The notes under the pieces: model-generated
Database searches by the model: none
What the model saw: the letters and a program-made list of their open reading frames with translations, nothing else
What the model was told of the DNA's origin: nothing
Program-made: the position numbers and the translations under genes
Assembly (NCBI RefSeq): GCF_004348725.1
Contig: NZ_SMKR01000004.1
Span: 1 to 64,000 of the forward strand
Length of the DNA stretch: 64,000 nucleotides
Direction of reading: 5' to 3'
DNA from: Kribbella turkmenica
GTDB lineage: Bacteria; Actinomycetota; Actinomycetes; Propionibacteriales; Kribbellaceae
Part shown: positions 31,055 through 40,819 of the stretch, one piece after another
Position numbering within the stretch: the stretch's first letter is position 1
Layout of the letters: the number at the start of each line of letters is the position of its first letter

Positions 31055-32770
31055 CTAGTGCGGAGCCGAGTTCAGCGGGTGTTCGCCCTGAGTGGCGAAC
31101 AGTCGGGCGAACCGCCCGTCGGGCTGCGAGATGAGGTCTTGGTAGGTTCCCCGCTGGACCACCGCGCCGTCGTCCATGACGTAGATGCCGTCCATTCCCA
31201 CCAGCGTCGAGGCGCGGTGCGACACCACGATCGTGATCCGGGTGTGCCTGGTCCGGCGGAGCTCGGCGAAGACCGCCCGCTCGGCCTCGGCGTCGATCGC
31301 CGAGGTCGGCTCGTCCAGGATCCACACGCCGGCGTTGCGCAGGTGGATCCGGGCCAGGGCCACTCGCTGCCACTGTCCGCCGGAGATGCCGGTACCGCCC
31401 CACTGCTGGCCCAGTTGGGTGTCGAGCGGGAGATCCTTGGCGAAGGCGGCGGCCAGAGCGGTCCGCAGGTGCTCGTCCGGCACGTCCGTCGGCGACCCGA
31501 GGGCGACCGCGTCGCGAAGGGCGAACTCGAAACGCCCGAACTCCTGCACCAGCAGGCCGAAGTGCCCCAGCCGCTCGGTCTCGGTCAGTCCGCCGGCATC
31601 AGTGCCGTCGATCAGCACCCGGCCGCGATCCGGTGCCAGACTGCCCACCAGCAGGTTGATCGCCGTCGACTTGCCGGCCCCGTTGACACCGACCAACGCG
31701 ATCATCTCTCCCCGTCGCGCCTCGATGCGGACGTCCCGCAGGGCCGGTGCGGCCGCGCCGGGGTACTGGAAACTCACGTTGTCCAAAGCAACAGACTGCA
31801 CCGTCCGGACGATCGACTGCGGCGGTGCCGGCGGCACGCTCCGGACGAACCGCCGGTACATGGTGGCCTGCGGAGCCGCGGTGACGATCGTCCCGAACGC
31901 GTAGCCGCACTGGCGGATCGCGTTGAGTCCGGAGATGGTGCCGGCGATCGCCGCGGCTGCCGCCGCCCCGCCGGCGTCCTCGAGGACGAGCGCGACCAGC
32001 GCACCGCCGAACAGCACCGCCGTCAGCACCGCCGCGGCGACCTCGAGCGTCATCGCGGTCCGGATCATCCGGTCCAGGACCCAGGTCGCCTCGGCCCGGC
32101 GGTCCGCGATCAGTCCGGCCACCTTCGGCCCCGAGCCGAGGATCGCCAGCTCGGTGCCGGAGCGTTGCTGGATCAGCTGCTCGGTCGCGTACGCCGCCTT
32201 CCGGTCGTGCTCGGCCACCTGCGGCCAGCCCTTCGACTCGATCCGCGAGATCAGCGTGAACGCGAGCACCGTCGGCACCAACGCGGCCAGCACCAGCAGG
32301 CCGGACAGCGGGTTGAACGACCAGATCGCGGCGCACAGGACGGCGGATGTCGCGGCCGCGCCCAGCACCTGGACCGGCCTGCTGGCGATGTCGCTCATCG
32401 GGTGCGTCGCGGACTGACTGGCCTCCAGCTCGGTCACCACGTCCGGCATCGCCAGCCGGCTCGGACTGAGCCGGGCGGCCGCGTGGGCGAGCTCGACCCG
32501 GTAGTGCAGGCGCAGACGCAACATCATCCGCTGCGCGACCGTCGTCGTCACCTGGGCGAACGGGTACATCGCCCCGACGACGACCGTCAGGCCGAGCAGT
32601 GAGCCCCAGGCACCGGAGCCACCCTCGATCAGGTCTTCGATCAGCACGACCTGAGCGCCGGGCAGGCCGGCCTGGACCAGGACGAGCACGCAGTACAGCA
32701 ACAGCCAGCCCGGGGTGATCCCGGCGGCGTCGGACAAGGACTCACGGGCGGTGCGGAACGCGGCAAGCAC
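31055..32770 (-). CDS. ABC transporter, fused permease and ATPase (exporter type)
   Basis: A 571-residue half-transporter. Residues ~20-300 form a six-helix exporter domain, and residues ~325-565 an ATPase with Walker A GVNGAGKST, signature ISGGQWQR and Walker B VWILDEP. The start is a GTG at 32770 preceded by GAAGGAAG. The signature and degenerate permease resemble ABC exporters found near peptide natural products, but no precursor peptide or modifying enzyme is seen beside it. The substrate is unknown. It may act as a homodimer. A 26-bp perfect palindrome sits 33 bp upstream. Confidence 0.88.
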   Translation of the reverse strand: MLAAFRTARESLSDAAGITPGWLLLYCVLVLVQAGLPGAQVVLIEDLIEGGSGAWGSLLGLTVVVGAMYPFAQVTTTVAQRMMLRLRLHYRVELAHAAARLSPSRLAMPDVVTELEASQSATHPMSDIASRPVQVLGAAATSAVLCAAIWSFNPLSGLLVLAALVPTVLAFTLISRIESKGWPQVAEHDRKAAYATEQLIQQRSGTELAILGSGPKVAGLIADRRAEATWVLDRMIRTAMTLEVAAAVLTAVLFGGALVALVLEDAGGAAAAAAIAGTISGLNAIRQCGYAFGTIVTAAPQATMYRRFVRSVPPAPPQSIVRTVQSVALDNVSFQYPGAAAPALRDVRIEARRGEMIALVGVNGAGKSTAINLLVGSLAPDRGRVLIDGTDAGGLTETERLGHFGLLVQEFGRFEFALRDAVALGSPTDVPDEHLRTALAAAFAKDLPLDTQLGQQWGGTGISGGQWQRVALARIHLRNAGVWILDEPTSAIDAEAERAVFAELRRTRHTRITIVVSHRASTLVGMDGIYVMDDGAVVQRGTYQDLISQPDGRFARLFATQGEHPLNSAPH

Positions 32771-32802
32771 AGTGATCTTCCTTCGCGGAGACGGCAGGCC
32801 AG

Positions 32803-32828
32803 ACCGCGCTGGGTCGACCCAGCGCGGT
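32803..32828. terminator. Perfect 26-bp palindrome (hairpin) between FAD oxidase and ABC exporter
   Basis: ACCGCGCTGGGTC joined to its exact complement. In RNA it would form an 11-bp GC-rich stem with a UCGA tetraloop. It lies 107 bp after the oxidase stop and 33 bp before the exporter start, all on the minus strand. It is either the terminator of the oxidase gene or an operator of the exporter. Confidence 0.5.
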
Positions 32829-32934
32829 GCGGCACGTCGGCCGTCAAATGCATGACACCCCCGCGAAGGACACAGCCGTTCGGCGAGGAATCCAGGGGCA
32901 GATCACGTGGTGACGCGACACAACTCCGACGAGA

Positions 32935-34314
32935 CTACACCGGGGAGATGTTCTGGTTCAGGTGGAAGAGGTTGCCGGGGTCGTACTTGCGTTTGAGGGT
33001 CTGCAGGCGGTCGTACGTCGTGGCGCCGTAGGCGGACCGGATGCGGTCGGGGCCCTCGTCGCTGAGGAAGTTGACGTAGGCGCCGACCTGGTGGGGTTCC
33101 ATCGCGCGCCACGAGTCGCGGACCCAGTCGCGCTGGTGCTCGAAGCCGTCCCGGCCGACGGTGCAGCCGACGAAGTTGAAGGTGTGGCCGTGCGAGCGGC
33201 CGCCGAACGCCGTCGCGTCCTCGGGCACCCGGGCGATCGCGCCGCCGAGATGGAAGATCGGGTACGACGTCAGCGGTCCGTCGATCGCCAGACCACGCTC
33301 GGAGGCGATGTCGATCACGTCGTCGGTCAGTTCCGCGACGTCGCACGAGCGCATGTAGTACCACCGGCCGTGCGGGAAGCTCAGGTCGAACATCGCCTGC
33401 AGGTCGACGAAGGGCTTCGGCGCGCACAGGTCCAGCAGCGGCGGCGCGAACGCCTTGAGCGGTGCCAGCACGCGCTCGCCGTCCTCGATCGGCCCGGCGT
33501 AACAGGCCAGGACGACGACCACCCGGCGGCCGTGGAACTCGGCCGGGATCGTCGGCAGCGACGGGATCCACCGGTGGATCACCGCGGTGGTCAGCTCGTC
33601 CGGGACGTCGGTGACGAAGTCGCGGTAGAACCGCAGCAGGTCCGGCGACTGCTCCATCGGCCACATGATCGGGCCGGCGTACACGATCGGCCCGACCGGG
33701 TGCAGCCGGAACTCGAACTCGGTGACGATCCCGAAGTTCCCGCCGCCGCCCCGGATCCCCCAGAACAGGTCGGCGTTCACGTCCTCGCCGGCAGTCACCA
33801 GCTCACCCTCGGCGGTCACCAGGTCGACCGAGAGGAGGTTGTCGATGCTCAGCCCGTACTTCCGCATCAGCCAGCCGATCCCGCCGCCCAGGGTCAGCCC
33901 GGCCAGGCCGGTGTGGGTGACGATGCCGGCCGGCGTGGCGAGCCCGAACGCCTGGGTCTCGCGGTCGAGCTCCCCGAGCAGCACGCCCGCCTGCGCGCGG
34001 GCGGTCCGCCGGACCGGGTCGACCCGGATGCCCTTCAGCGGCGCCAGGTCGAGCAGGATGCCGCCGTCGCAGGTCGAGTGTCCTGGGAAGCTGTGCCCGC
34101 CGCCGCGGACCGCGACCGGCCCACCGGTACGGCGGGCGAACGCCAGCGCGGACCGGATGTCGGCGACTCCGGTGCAGCGCGCGATCAGTCCCGGCCGGCG
34201 GTCGACCGACCCGTTCCAGACTTTCCGGAGGTCGTCGTAGGCCGGGTCGCCTGGCCGGACCAGCTCCCCCCGGAAGTCCTCGAGTGCCTCAATCTCCGGA
34301 GTAATCGTGCTCAT
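32935..34314 (-). CDS. FAD-linked oxidase (BBE-like, PCMH fold)
   Basis: A 459-residue flavoprotein. The FAD-binding segment 'PVAVRGGGHSFPGHSTCDGG' supplies the His for covalent 8-alpha attachment. The second attachment Cys of bicovalent members is absent, because the corresponding loop reads 'GLTLGGGIGWLMRKYG'. A C-terminal berberine-bridge motif 'YDPGNLFHLNQNI' is present. The ATG at 34314 gives the normal length; the longer in-frame extension is rejected. Such enzymes oxidise alcohols, sugars or secondary-metabolite intermediates. No pathway partner is adjacent. Confidence 0.9.
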   Translation of the reverse strand: MSTITPEIEALEDFRGELVRPGDPAYDDLRKVWNGSVDRRPGLIARCTGVADIRSALAFARRTGGPVAVRGGGHSFPGHSTCDGGILLDLAPLKGIRVDPVRRTARAQAGVLLGELDRETQAFGLATPAGIVTHTGLAGLTLGGGIGWLMRKYGLSIDNLLSVDLVTAEGELVTAGEDVNADLFWGIRGGGGNFGIVTEFEFRLHPVGPIVYAGPIMWPMEQSPDLLRFYRDFVTDVPDELTTAVIHRWIPSLPTIPAEFHGRRVVVVLACYAGPIEDGERVLAPLKAFAPPLLDLCAPKPFVDLQAMFDLSFPHGRWYYMRSCDVAELTDDVIDIASERGLAIDGPLTSYPIFHLGGAIARVPEDATAFGGRSHGHTFNFVGCTVGRDGFEHQRDWVRDSWRAMEPHQVGAYVNFLSDEGPDRIRSAYGATTYDRLQTLKRKYDPGNLFHLNQNISPV

Positions 34315-34391
34315 GACCCACTCCCCGCAGCCCTCCCCCAGGCCACCTGACACCAGCCAGTCTGCTCCTGCCGCGCGGGGGCTGTGAAGGC

Positions 34392-35705
34392 TCAGAGGGT
34401 GAAAGCGGTGGTGTCCTCGTCGAAGGGTCCCATCACGGTCAGTGCCGGGGTGCCGGCGTACAGGTCGGCGGCCAGGGCGGCCACGTCGTCGAGGGTGACG
34501 GCGTCGATCCGGTGCAGGATCTCGTCCACCGTGGGCAGCTCGCCGTAGACGAGTTCGGACTTGGCGATCCGGGTCATCTTGGCGCCGGTGTCCTCCAGGC
34601 CCATCACCACCGAGCCACGCATCTGCCCCTTGCCGCGGAGCAGTTCGTCCGGCGTGATGCTGCCGCCGGCGATCGACTCGAGCTCGGACCGGACCACGTC
34701 CAGCACCTCGCCGGCCTTCTTCGGCAGACAGCCCGCGTACACGCCGACCATGCCGGCGTCGGAGTACGCCGACCCGAAGGTGAAGACCGAGTAGGCCAGC
34801 CCGCGCTTCTCCCGGACCTCCTGGAACAGCCGGGACGACATGCCGCCGCCGACGATCCCATGCAGTACGCCCGCGACGTACCGGCGCTCGTCGTTGCGCA
34901 CGAGGCCCGGCATCCCGAGCACCAGGTGCGCCTGCTCGACGTCCCGGTGGTGCACCCGCACCCCGCCGTACGTCGGCACCGGCTTGGCGGCGCCACGGCG
35001 TACCGGGGCCGGCTCGGCCTCGGCGGTCACCCAGTGGCGCTCGAACGCCTTGCGGACCAGGCGGACGACATCGGTGTGGTCGACGTTCCCGGCGACCGAG
35101 ACGACGATGTTGGCCGGCTTGTAGCGGCGGCGGTACCAGCCGGTGACCTGCCGGCGGGACAGACCGGCGACCGATTCCGGCGTACCTGTGATCGAGCGGC
35201 CGAGCGGGGACGAGCCCCACAGCTGCTCGGCGAAGAGGTCGTGGATGTGGTCCGACGTCTCGTCGGCGTGCATCGCGATCTCCTCGTCGATGACGTCGCG
35301 TTCACTCTCCACATCCGCACTCGTCAGCGTGGCGGAGGTGATCATGTCGCAGATGACGTCGACCGCGAGCGGCAGGTCGGAGTCGAGCACCCGCGCGTAG
35401 TAGCAGGTGTACTCCTTGCCGGTGAACGCGTTCATCTCGCCGCCGACCGCGTCGATCGCGGCGGAGATCTCGAGCGCGTCCCGGCGCTCGGTGCCCTTGA
35501 ACAGCAGGTGCTCGAGGAAGTGCGTGGCGCCGGCCAGGTGCTCCGGTTCGTCCCGCGAGCCGACGCCGACCCAGACTCCGAACGTGACCGAGCGGAAGCC
35601 GGGCACGGACTGGGAGAGCACACGAAGCCCGGAGGGCAGGACGGTCCGTTTCACCGGACCGCCCGCCTCCGGGCTCAGCAGTGTGCTGGTGATCGCTCGG
35701 GTCAC
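34392..35705 (-). CDS. M16 family zinc metallopeptidase
   Basis: A 437-residue insulinase/processing-peptidase family protein. The inverted zinc motif HFLEH occurs near residue 62 within '[14 protein letters not shown]', with the downstream Glu in '[11 protein letters not shown]'. The C-terminal half carries the inactive second M16 domain with '[17 protein letters not shown]'. Its GTG start overlaps the pnp stop by 4 bp. This pnp-M16 pairing is conserved in many Gram-positive bacteria. Confidence 0.94.
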   Translation of the reverse strand: MTRAITSTLLSPEAGGPVKRTVLPSGLRVLSQSVPGFRSVTFGVWVGVGSRDEPEHLAGATHFLEHLLFKGTERRDALEISAAIDAVGGEMNAFTGKEYTCYYARVLDSDLPLAVDVICDMITSATLTSADVESERDVIDEEIAMHADETSDHIHDLFAEQLWGSSPLGRSITGTPESVAGLSRRQVTGWYRRRYKPANIVVSVAGNVDHTDVVRLVRKAFERHWVTAEAEPAPVRRGAAKPVPTYGGVRVHHRDVEQAHLVLGMPGLVRNDERRYVAGVLHGIVGGGMSSRLFQEVREKRGLAYSVFTFGSAYSDAGMVGVYAGCLPKKAGEVLDVVRSELESIAGGSITPDELLRGKGQMRGSVVMGLEDTGAKMTRIAKSELVYGELPTVDEILHRIDAVTLDDVAALAADLYAGTPALTVMGPFDEDTTAFTL

Positions 35706-37957
35706 TCGGCGGACTCGGCCGCCTTCTCCGCGCCCTGGTCGCCGTCCTTCTTCTCGTCCTCCTCGAGGACCGGGACGAGGGACAGCTTGCCGCGGTCGTC
35801 GATCTCGGCGATCTCGACCTGAAGCTTCTGGCCGACCGAGAGCACGTCCTCCACCGCCTCGACCCGCTTGCCGCCGGCCAGGCCGCGCAGCTTGCTGATG
35901 TGCAGCAGGCCGTCCTTGCCCGGCAGCAGGCTGATGAACGCACCGAAGTTGGTCGTCTTCACGACCGTGCCCAGGTAGCGCTCGCCCTTCTCCGGCATGG
36001 TCGGGTTCGCGATCGCGTTGATCGCGGCCCGGGCGGCCTCGGCCGACGGGCCGTCGGTCGCGCCGATGTAGACGGTGCCGTCGTCCTCGATCGAGATGTC
36101 GGCGCCGGTGTCCTCGGTGATCTGGTTGATCATCTTGCCCTTCGGGCCGATGACCTCGCCGATCTTGTCGACCGGGACCTTCACCGAGATGACCCGCGGC
36201 GCGAACTCGCTCATCTCGCCCGGGGCGTCGATGGCCTTGGCCATCACGTCCAGGATCGTCAGCCGCGCGTCCTTGGCCTGCGTCAGCGCCGCGCCCAGCA
36301 CGCTGGCCGGGATGCCGTCCAGCTTGGTGTCCAACTGCAGGGCGGTGACGAAGTCCTTCGTACCGGCGACCTTGAAGTCCATGTCGCCGAACGCGTCCTC
36401 CGCGCCCAGGATGTCGGTCAGCGCGACGTACTCCGTCTCGCCGTCGACCTCGCCGGAGATCAGGCCCATCGCGATCCCGGCGACCGGGGCCTTCAGCGGC
36501 ACACCGGCGGACAGCAGCGACAGCGTCGAGGCGCAGACCGATCCCATCGAGGTCGAACCGTTCGAGCCGAGCGCTTCGGACACCTGACGCAGTGCGTACG
36601 GGAAATCCTCGCGCGACGGCAGCACAGGCACCAGGGCCCGCTCGGCCAGCGCGCCGTGCCCGATCTCGCGGCGCTTCGGCGACCCGACCCGGCCGGTCTC
36701 ACCGGTCGAGTAGGGCGGGAAGTTGTAGTTGTGCATGTAGCGCTTGCGGGTCTCCGGGGAGAGCGTGTCCAGCTGCTGCTCCATCCGGAGCATGTTCAGT
36801 GTGGTGACACCCATGATCTGGGTCTCGCCGCGCTCGAACAGCGCCGAGCCGTGCACCCGCGGCAGTACCCGCACCTGCGCCTTGAGCGGCCGGATGTCGG
36901 CCAGCCCGCGGCCGTCGATGCGGACCTTGTCCTTGAGCACGCGCTGCCGGACCAGCTTCTTGGTCAGAGACCGGAACGCGGCGGACAGCTCCTTCTCGCG
37001 ACCCTCGAAGTCGGCGGCCAGCTTGTCCACCACGGCGACCTTGACCGCTTCGGTGGCGGACTCACGCTCGGCCTTGCCGGCGATGGTCAGCGCCTGGCTG
37101 AGCTCCTCGGTGGCGGCGGCCTCGACCGCGGCGAACGCGTCGTCCTGGTAATCCGGGAAGACCGGGAACTCGCCGGTCGGCTTGGCCGCACGCGCGGCCA
37201 GGTCGGCCTGGGCCTCGACCAGGGTCTTGATGAAGGCCTTGGAGGCCTCCAGGCCCTCGGCGACGATCTCCTCGGTCGGCGCCTGCACACCGGCGGCGAC
37301 CTTGTCGAAGGTGCCCGGGGTGGACTCGGCCTCCACCATCATGATGGCGACGTCACCGGTGTCGGTCACCCGGCCCGCGACCACCATGTCGAAGACCGCG
37401 TCCTCGAGCTCGGTGTGGGTCGGGAACGCCACCCACTGGCCCTCGATCAGGGCGACGCGGACGCCGCCGATCGGGCCGGAGAACGGCAGGCCGGCCAGCT
37501 GGGTCGACATCGACGCGGCGTTGATCGCGAGCACGTCGTACAACGCGTCCGGGTTGAGCGCCAGGACGGTGATGACGACCTGGATCTCGTTGCGCAGGCC
37601 GGACACGAACGACGGCCGCAGCGGGCGGTCGATCAGCCGGCAGGTCAGGATGGCCTCCTCGGACGGGCGGCCCTCCCGGCGGAAGAACGAGCCGGGGATC
37701 CGGCCCGCGGCGTACATCCGCTCCTCGACGTCGACCGTCAGCGGGAAGAAGTCGAACTGGTCCTTGGGCTTCTTGCTGGCCGTGGTGGCCGACAGCACCA
37801 TCGTGTCGCCGTCGAGGTACGCGGCGGCCGAACCGGCGGCCTGCTGGGCCAGGCGGCCCGTCTCGAAGCGGATGGTACGGGTGCCGAAGCTGCCGTTGTC
37901 GATGACGGCTTCAGCGAACTGTGCGCCCTCCATGGGCGCGCTTGTGGATCCCGACAC
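35702..37957 (-). CDS. pnp: Polynucleotide phosphorylase / guanosine pentaphosphate synthetase
   Basis: A 751-residue 3'-5' phosphorolytic exoribonuclease. The GTG at 37957 has an AGAGGGG site 6 bp upstream; the internal ATG at 37933 is the alternative. Two RNase PH domains are recognisable ([25 protein letters not shown]; and [18 protein letters not shown] with [14 protein letters not shown]), with a helical linker between them. A KH domain ([14 protein letters not shown]) and an S1 domain ([28 protein letters not shown]) complete it. Actinobacterial members are also called guanosine pentaphosphate synthetase I. It follows rpsO in the classical order. Confidence 0.97.
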   Translation of the reverse strand: MSGSTSAPMEGAQFAEAVIDNGSFGTRTIRFETGRLAQQAAGSAAAYLDGDTMVLSATTASKKPKDQFDFFPLTVDVEERMYAAGRIPGSFFRREGRPSEEAILTCRLIDRPLRPSFVSGLRNEIQVVITVLALNPDALYDVLAINAASMSTQLAGLPFSGPIGGVRVALIEGQWVAFPTHTELEDAVFDMVVAGRVTDTGDVAIMMVEAESTPGTFDKVAAGVQAPTEEIVAEGLEASKAFIKTLVEAQADLAARAAKPTGEFPVFPDYQDDAFAAVEAAATEELSQALTIAGKAERESATEAVKVAVVDKLAADFEGREKELSAAFRSLTKKLVRQRVLKDKVRIDGRGLADIRPLKAQVRVLPRVHGSALFERGETQIMGVTTLNMLRMEQQLDTLSPETRKRYMHNYNFPPYSTGETGRVGSPKRREIGHGALAERALVPVLPSREDFPYALRQVSEALGSNGSTSMGSVCASTLSLLSAGVPLKAPVAGIAMGLISGEVDGETEYVALTDILGAEDAFGDMDFKVAGTKDFVTALQLDTKLDGIPASVLGAALTQAKDARLTILDVMAKAIDAPGEMSEFAPRVISVKVPVDKIGEVIGPKGKMINQITEDTGADISIEDDGTVYIGATDGPSAEAARAAINAIANPTMPEKGERYLGTVVKTTNFGAFISLLPGKDGLLHISKLRGLAGGKRVEAVEDVLSVGQKLQVEIAEIDDRGKLSLVPVLEEDEKKDGDQGAEKAAESAE

Positions 37958-38137
37958 GGGATACCCCTCTCTTGCAGTGTGACGACTGCGAGGCGCGAGC
38001 TTCCGGGGTGCCGGTCTTCGATCGAGGCCCGCGGGTGCTGGTCTGCTGTGCAGCCGTACCCGAAAGCCACTACCGAGGACCGGTCGTCCTCCCGCCACGC
38101 GCTTCGCGTCGCCTCGTTCGTCTTGCGTGCTTCTGTC

Positions 38138-38222
38138 TTCAGTTGTCCGTATTCAGTTGTACTCGGTCGTGCCTGGGCACGGATACGCCAGGAGCGGCCA
38201 CCCGGGGTCGGGGGCCGCTCCT
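38138..38222 (-). promoter_or_regulatory. rpsO-pnp intergenic hairpin and direct repeats
   Basis: Eight bases after the rpsO stop is a strong stem-loop with perfect 10-bp arms AGGAGCGGCC (38190-38199) and GGCCGCTCCT (38213-38222). Further toward pnp the motif TTCAGTTGT occurs twice in the same orientation (38138-38146 and 38152-38160), 14 bp apart. In well-studied bacteria this gap holds the rpsO attenuator and the RNase processing site used for pnp autoregulation. The hairpin probably has that role. The repeats are unexplained. Confidence 0.55.
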
Positions 38223-38229
38223 CGCGACG

Positions 38230-38502
38230 TCATCGGCGGAGGCCGAGCCGCTCGATCAGGGACCGGTAGCGGTTGATGTCCTTCTTCGCCAGGTAGTTCA
38301 GCAGCCGGCGGCGCTGACCGACGAGCAGCAGCAGACCACGACGGCTGTGGTGGTCGTGCTTGTGCTCCTTGAGGTGCTCGGTCAGATCGGCGATCCGGTG
38401 CGTGAGCAGCGCCACCTGAACCTCGGGGGACCCGGTGTCACCCTCGGTCAGGGCGTACTCACCGATGATCTTCTTCTTCGTTGCGGCATCAACAGATGAC
38501 AC
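38230..38502 (-). CDS. rpsO: 30S ribosomal protein S15
   Basis: A 90-residue ribosomal protein. The family signatures '[36 protein letters not shown]' and '[24 protein letters not shown]' are unmistakable. It binds the 16S rRNA central domain early in 30S assembly. It starts with GTG at 38502. Upstream is ribF, downstream pnp. Confidence 0.98.
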   Translation of the reverse strand: MSSVDAATKKKIIGEYALTEGDTGSPEVQVALLTHRIADLTEHLKEHKHDHHSRRGLLLLVGQRRRLLNYLAKKDINRYRSLIERLGLRR

Positions 38503-38617
38503 GGAGTTCCTCTCGATTCCGTTGCGCGGCGCACCGGGGCATTCGTCACCCGAGCACTCTCGATCCGCGGCCGTTCAGACGGCAGCAGCCAGCGTATCAG
38601 TCCGTGGACGCGTCACC

Positions 38618-39595
38618 CTAATTGCCGGTCAGGGGCCCGTCTCGGAGAACGCGGCGGGCCCCGTCGACGTCGGCCTTCATCTGCACCAGCAGCTCGTCGA
38701 TCGTGTCGAACCGGATCTGGGTGCCGCGCAGCCGGGCGACGAAGTCCACCGCGATCCGGGCGCCGTACAGCTCCAGGTCGTCGCGGTCCAGCACGTACGT
38801 CTCCACCCGGCGGTCCACGCCGTCGAAGGTCGGGTTGCTGCCGACGCTGATCGCCGCGGGCATCGCGTCCGGGTACGCCGGCGCGCCGGGCGCGGGGGTC
38901 AGGACGGTCAGCCAGCCGGCGTACACGCCGTCCTGCGGGACCGCCGCGGCCGGGTCGGCGGGGACGTTGGCCGTCGGGTAGCCGAGCTCGCGGCCGCGCT
39001 TGTCGCCCTCGACGACCACGCCGGTGACCCGCAGCGGCCGTCCGAGCGCCTCGGCGGCGCCCTCGACGTCACCGTCGGCGATCCGTTGCCGGACGTACGT
39101 CGACGACCACGGCTCCCGGTCTCCCGCCAGACTCAGGCCCTCGACCTCGAACCCGTACCGCGTACCGGCCTCGACGAGGGTGTCGACGTGTCCGGCCGCC
39201 CTGTGGCCGAACCGGAAGTTCTCGCCGACGACGACGGCCTTCGCGTGCAGCGCGCCGGTCAGCACCCGGTCGATGAACTCCTCCGGCGACCAGCCCGACA
39301 CCCCCTTGGTGAACGGGAGGATCAGCACGGCGTCGGCGCCATGCCGGCCGAGCAGCTCGGCGCGGTGACCGGCGTCGCTGAGCATCAGCGGCGCGTGGTC
39401 CGGCCGCAGCACCCGCATCGGGTGCGGGTCGAAGGTGAGCGCGACCACCGGCAGACCACCCAGCTCGGCTGCCCGCGCCCGGGCACGCGCGAGCACCTCC
39501 TGGTGTCCGCGGTGCACGCCGTCGAAGTTGCCGATGGTGACCACGGACGGGCCGAATCCCGGCTCCACCTGGTCCAAACCGTGCCAGACACGCAT
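38618..39595 (-). CDS. ribF: Bifunctional riboflavin kinase / FAD synthetase
   Basis: A 325-residue enzyme making FMN and then FAD. The N-terminal FAD-synthetase nucleotidyltransferase domain has 'TIGNFDGVHRGHQEV' and 'VVGENFRFGHRAAG'. The C-terminal kinase domain has 'RELGYPTANV' and 'YVLDRDDLELYGARIAVDFVARLRG'. The ATG at 39595 matches the family start MRVWHGLDQV. It lies upstream of rpsO in the conserved block. The flavoenzymes of the nearby hydrazine operon depend on FAD, but the location is the ancestral one. Confidence 0.96.
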   Translation of the reverse strand: MRVWHGLDQVEPGFGPSVVTIGNFDGVHRGHQEVLARARARAAELGGLPVVALTFDPHPMRVLRPDHAPLMLSDAGHRAELLGRHGADAVLILPFTKGVSGWSPEEFIDRVLTGALHAKAVVVGENFRFGHRAAGHVDTLVEAGTRYGFEVEGLSLAGDREPWSSTYVRQRIADGDVEGAAEALGRPLRVTGVVVEGDKRGRELGYPTANVPADPAAAVPQDGVYAGWLTVLTPAPGAPAYPDAMPAAISVGSNPTFDGVDRRVETYVLDRDDLELYGARIAVDFVARLRGTQIRFDTIDELLVQMKADVDGARRVLRDGPLTGN

Positions 39596-39715
39596 GGCAG
39601 CAGGATTCCATGCCCGTGCCCGGTCCGGTGCGGCAGGTCGGCGGTCACCCCTTGTAATCGGCGTGTCACTCAACTTAGGGTGTGTCGGCACCGTCGTTTT
39701 CCGGGGAGGTCACTG

Positions 39716-40753
39716 ATGAAGCTCCGTCGAGTCGCCGCGGCTGCACTGGCGTTCCTGCTGCTCCCCGGTACGGCGCTGACCGCGACAGCGCCCGCGTCGG
39801 CCGCCTGGGAGCCGCCACCCTACAAGCACTACGTGGCCCTCGGCGACTCCTACACTTCGGCGCCGCTGGTGCCGTTGCCCGACCTGCTCTCACTGGGTTG
39901 CCTGCGCTCGATCAGCAACTACCCGAAACTGCTGGCGGCAAAGCTGCGGGTCTACCAATTCACCGACGTCAGCTGCGGCGGCGCCGACACCACGAACATG
40001 ACCCAGCCGCAGGGCACACCGCTCGGCACGGCCGCGCCGCAGTTCGACGCGCTGCGGCCGGACACCGATCTGGTCACGCTCGGGATCGGCGGCAACGACT
40101 TCGGCGTGTTCGGCGACATCATCGGCACCTGCCCGGGGCTGCGGGCGAGCGATCCGGCCGGGGCGCCCTGCAAGGAGCACTTCACCGTCAACGGCGTGGA
40201 CACGCTGCGGCTGCGGATCGCCCAGACCCAGGTCCGGATCACGGCCGTCGTCCAGGGCATCAGGGAACGCTCGCCGCAGGCCACGATCGCGCTGATCGGC
40301 TACCCGAAGATCGCGCCGGAGTCCGGCACCTGCCCGGCGATCCTGCCGTTCGCGGACGGCGACTACGCGTACCTGTACTCGGTCGAGGAGGCGCTGAACG
40401 CGGCCGTCGCGAACGCCGCCGCCGCGACCGGGGCGACGTACGTGGACACGTTCGGGCCGTCGACCGGGCACGACGCCTGCGCACCGGACGGGCAGGCGTG
40501 GATCCAGGGCAAGGACATCAACCTGCTCCGGGCGCTGAACTACCATCCGCGCTACGAAGGACAGGCCGGCGTCGCCTCGCTGACCTACAAGACGCTGACC
40601 GGTGCGCCGGCCGTGGTGACCGCGGCCGAGCAGGCCGCCTGGTCCGCCCGTGGCCGGGAGCTGTCCCGGCAGGCGGCGGCCCACAAGGCCGGCATCACCC
40701 CACAGGCCCTCGAGGCCTCCTCGAACCGCCTACGGACCAGCGCGCAACGCTGA
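39716..40753 (+). CDS. Secreted SGNH-family lipase/esterase
   Basis: A 345-residue protein with a Sec signal (residues 1-~29, ending ASA-AW). The SGNH blocks are present: GDSYTSAP (Ser of block I), SCGGADTTN (block II), GIGGNDFGVFG (block III) and the catalytic His in 'ALNYHPRYEGQ' (block V). It resembles Streptomyces secreted lipases/esterases of GDSL type. A GGGGAGG site precedes the ATG. It is the only plus-strand gene within the translation block, inserted between ribF and truB. Confidence 0.92.
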   Translation: MKLRRVAAAALAFLLLPGTALTATAPASAAWEPPPYKHYVALGDSYTSAPLVPLPDLLSLGCLRSISNYPKLLAAKLRVYQFTDVSCGGADTTNMTQPQGTPLGTAAPQFDALRPDTDLVTLGIGGNDFGVFGDIIGTCPGLRASDPAGAPCKEHFTVNGVDTLRLRIAQTQVRITAVVQGIRERSPQATIALIGYPKIAPESGTCPAILPFADGDYAYLYSVEEALNAAVANAAAATGATYVDTFGPSTGHDACAPDGQAWIQGKDINLLRALNYHPRYEGQAGVASLTYKTLTGAPAVVTAAEQAAWSARGRELSRQAAAHKAGITPQALEASSNRLRTSAQR

Positions 40754-40780
40754 CCCTTTCCAATCCGTAGAGCGGACCCC

Positions 40781-40811
40781 GGGTCGAGCCACCTCACGCA
40801 TGGCTCGGCCC
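40781..40811. terminator. Hairpin between convergent SGNH hydrolase and sirtuin
   Basis: Arms GGGTCGAGCC (40781-40790) and GGCTCGGCCC (40802-40811) pair with a single mismatch (G-U in RNA) around 11 nt. Placed in a 66-bp gap between convergent genes, it should act in both directions. Confidence 0.55.
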
Positions 40812-40819
40812 GGCGGTGT

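Noticed and set aside
31055-32934. Lanthipeptide or lasso peptide cluster around the ABC exporter
   Set aside because: No precursor peptide, cyclase, protease or recognition-element gene was found in the flanking gaps on either strand.
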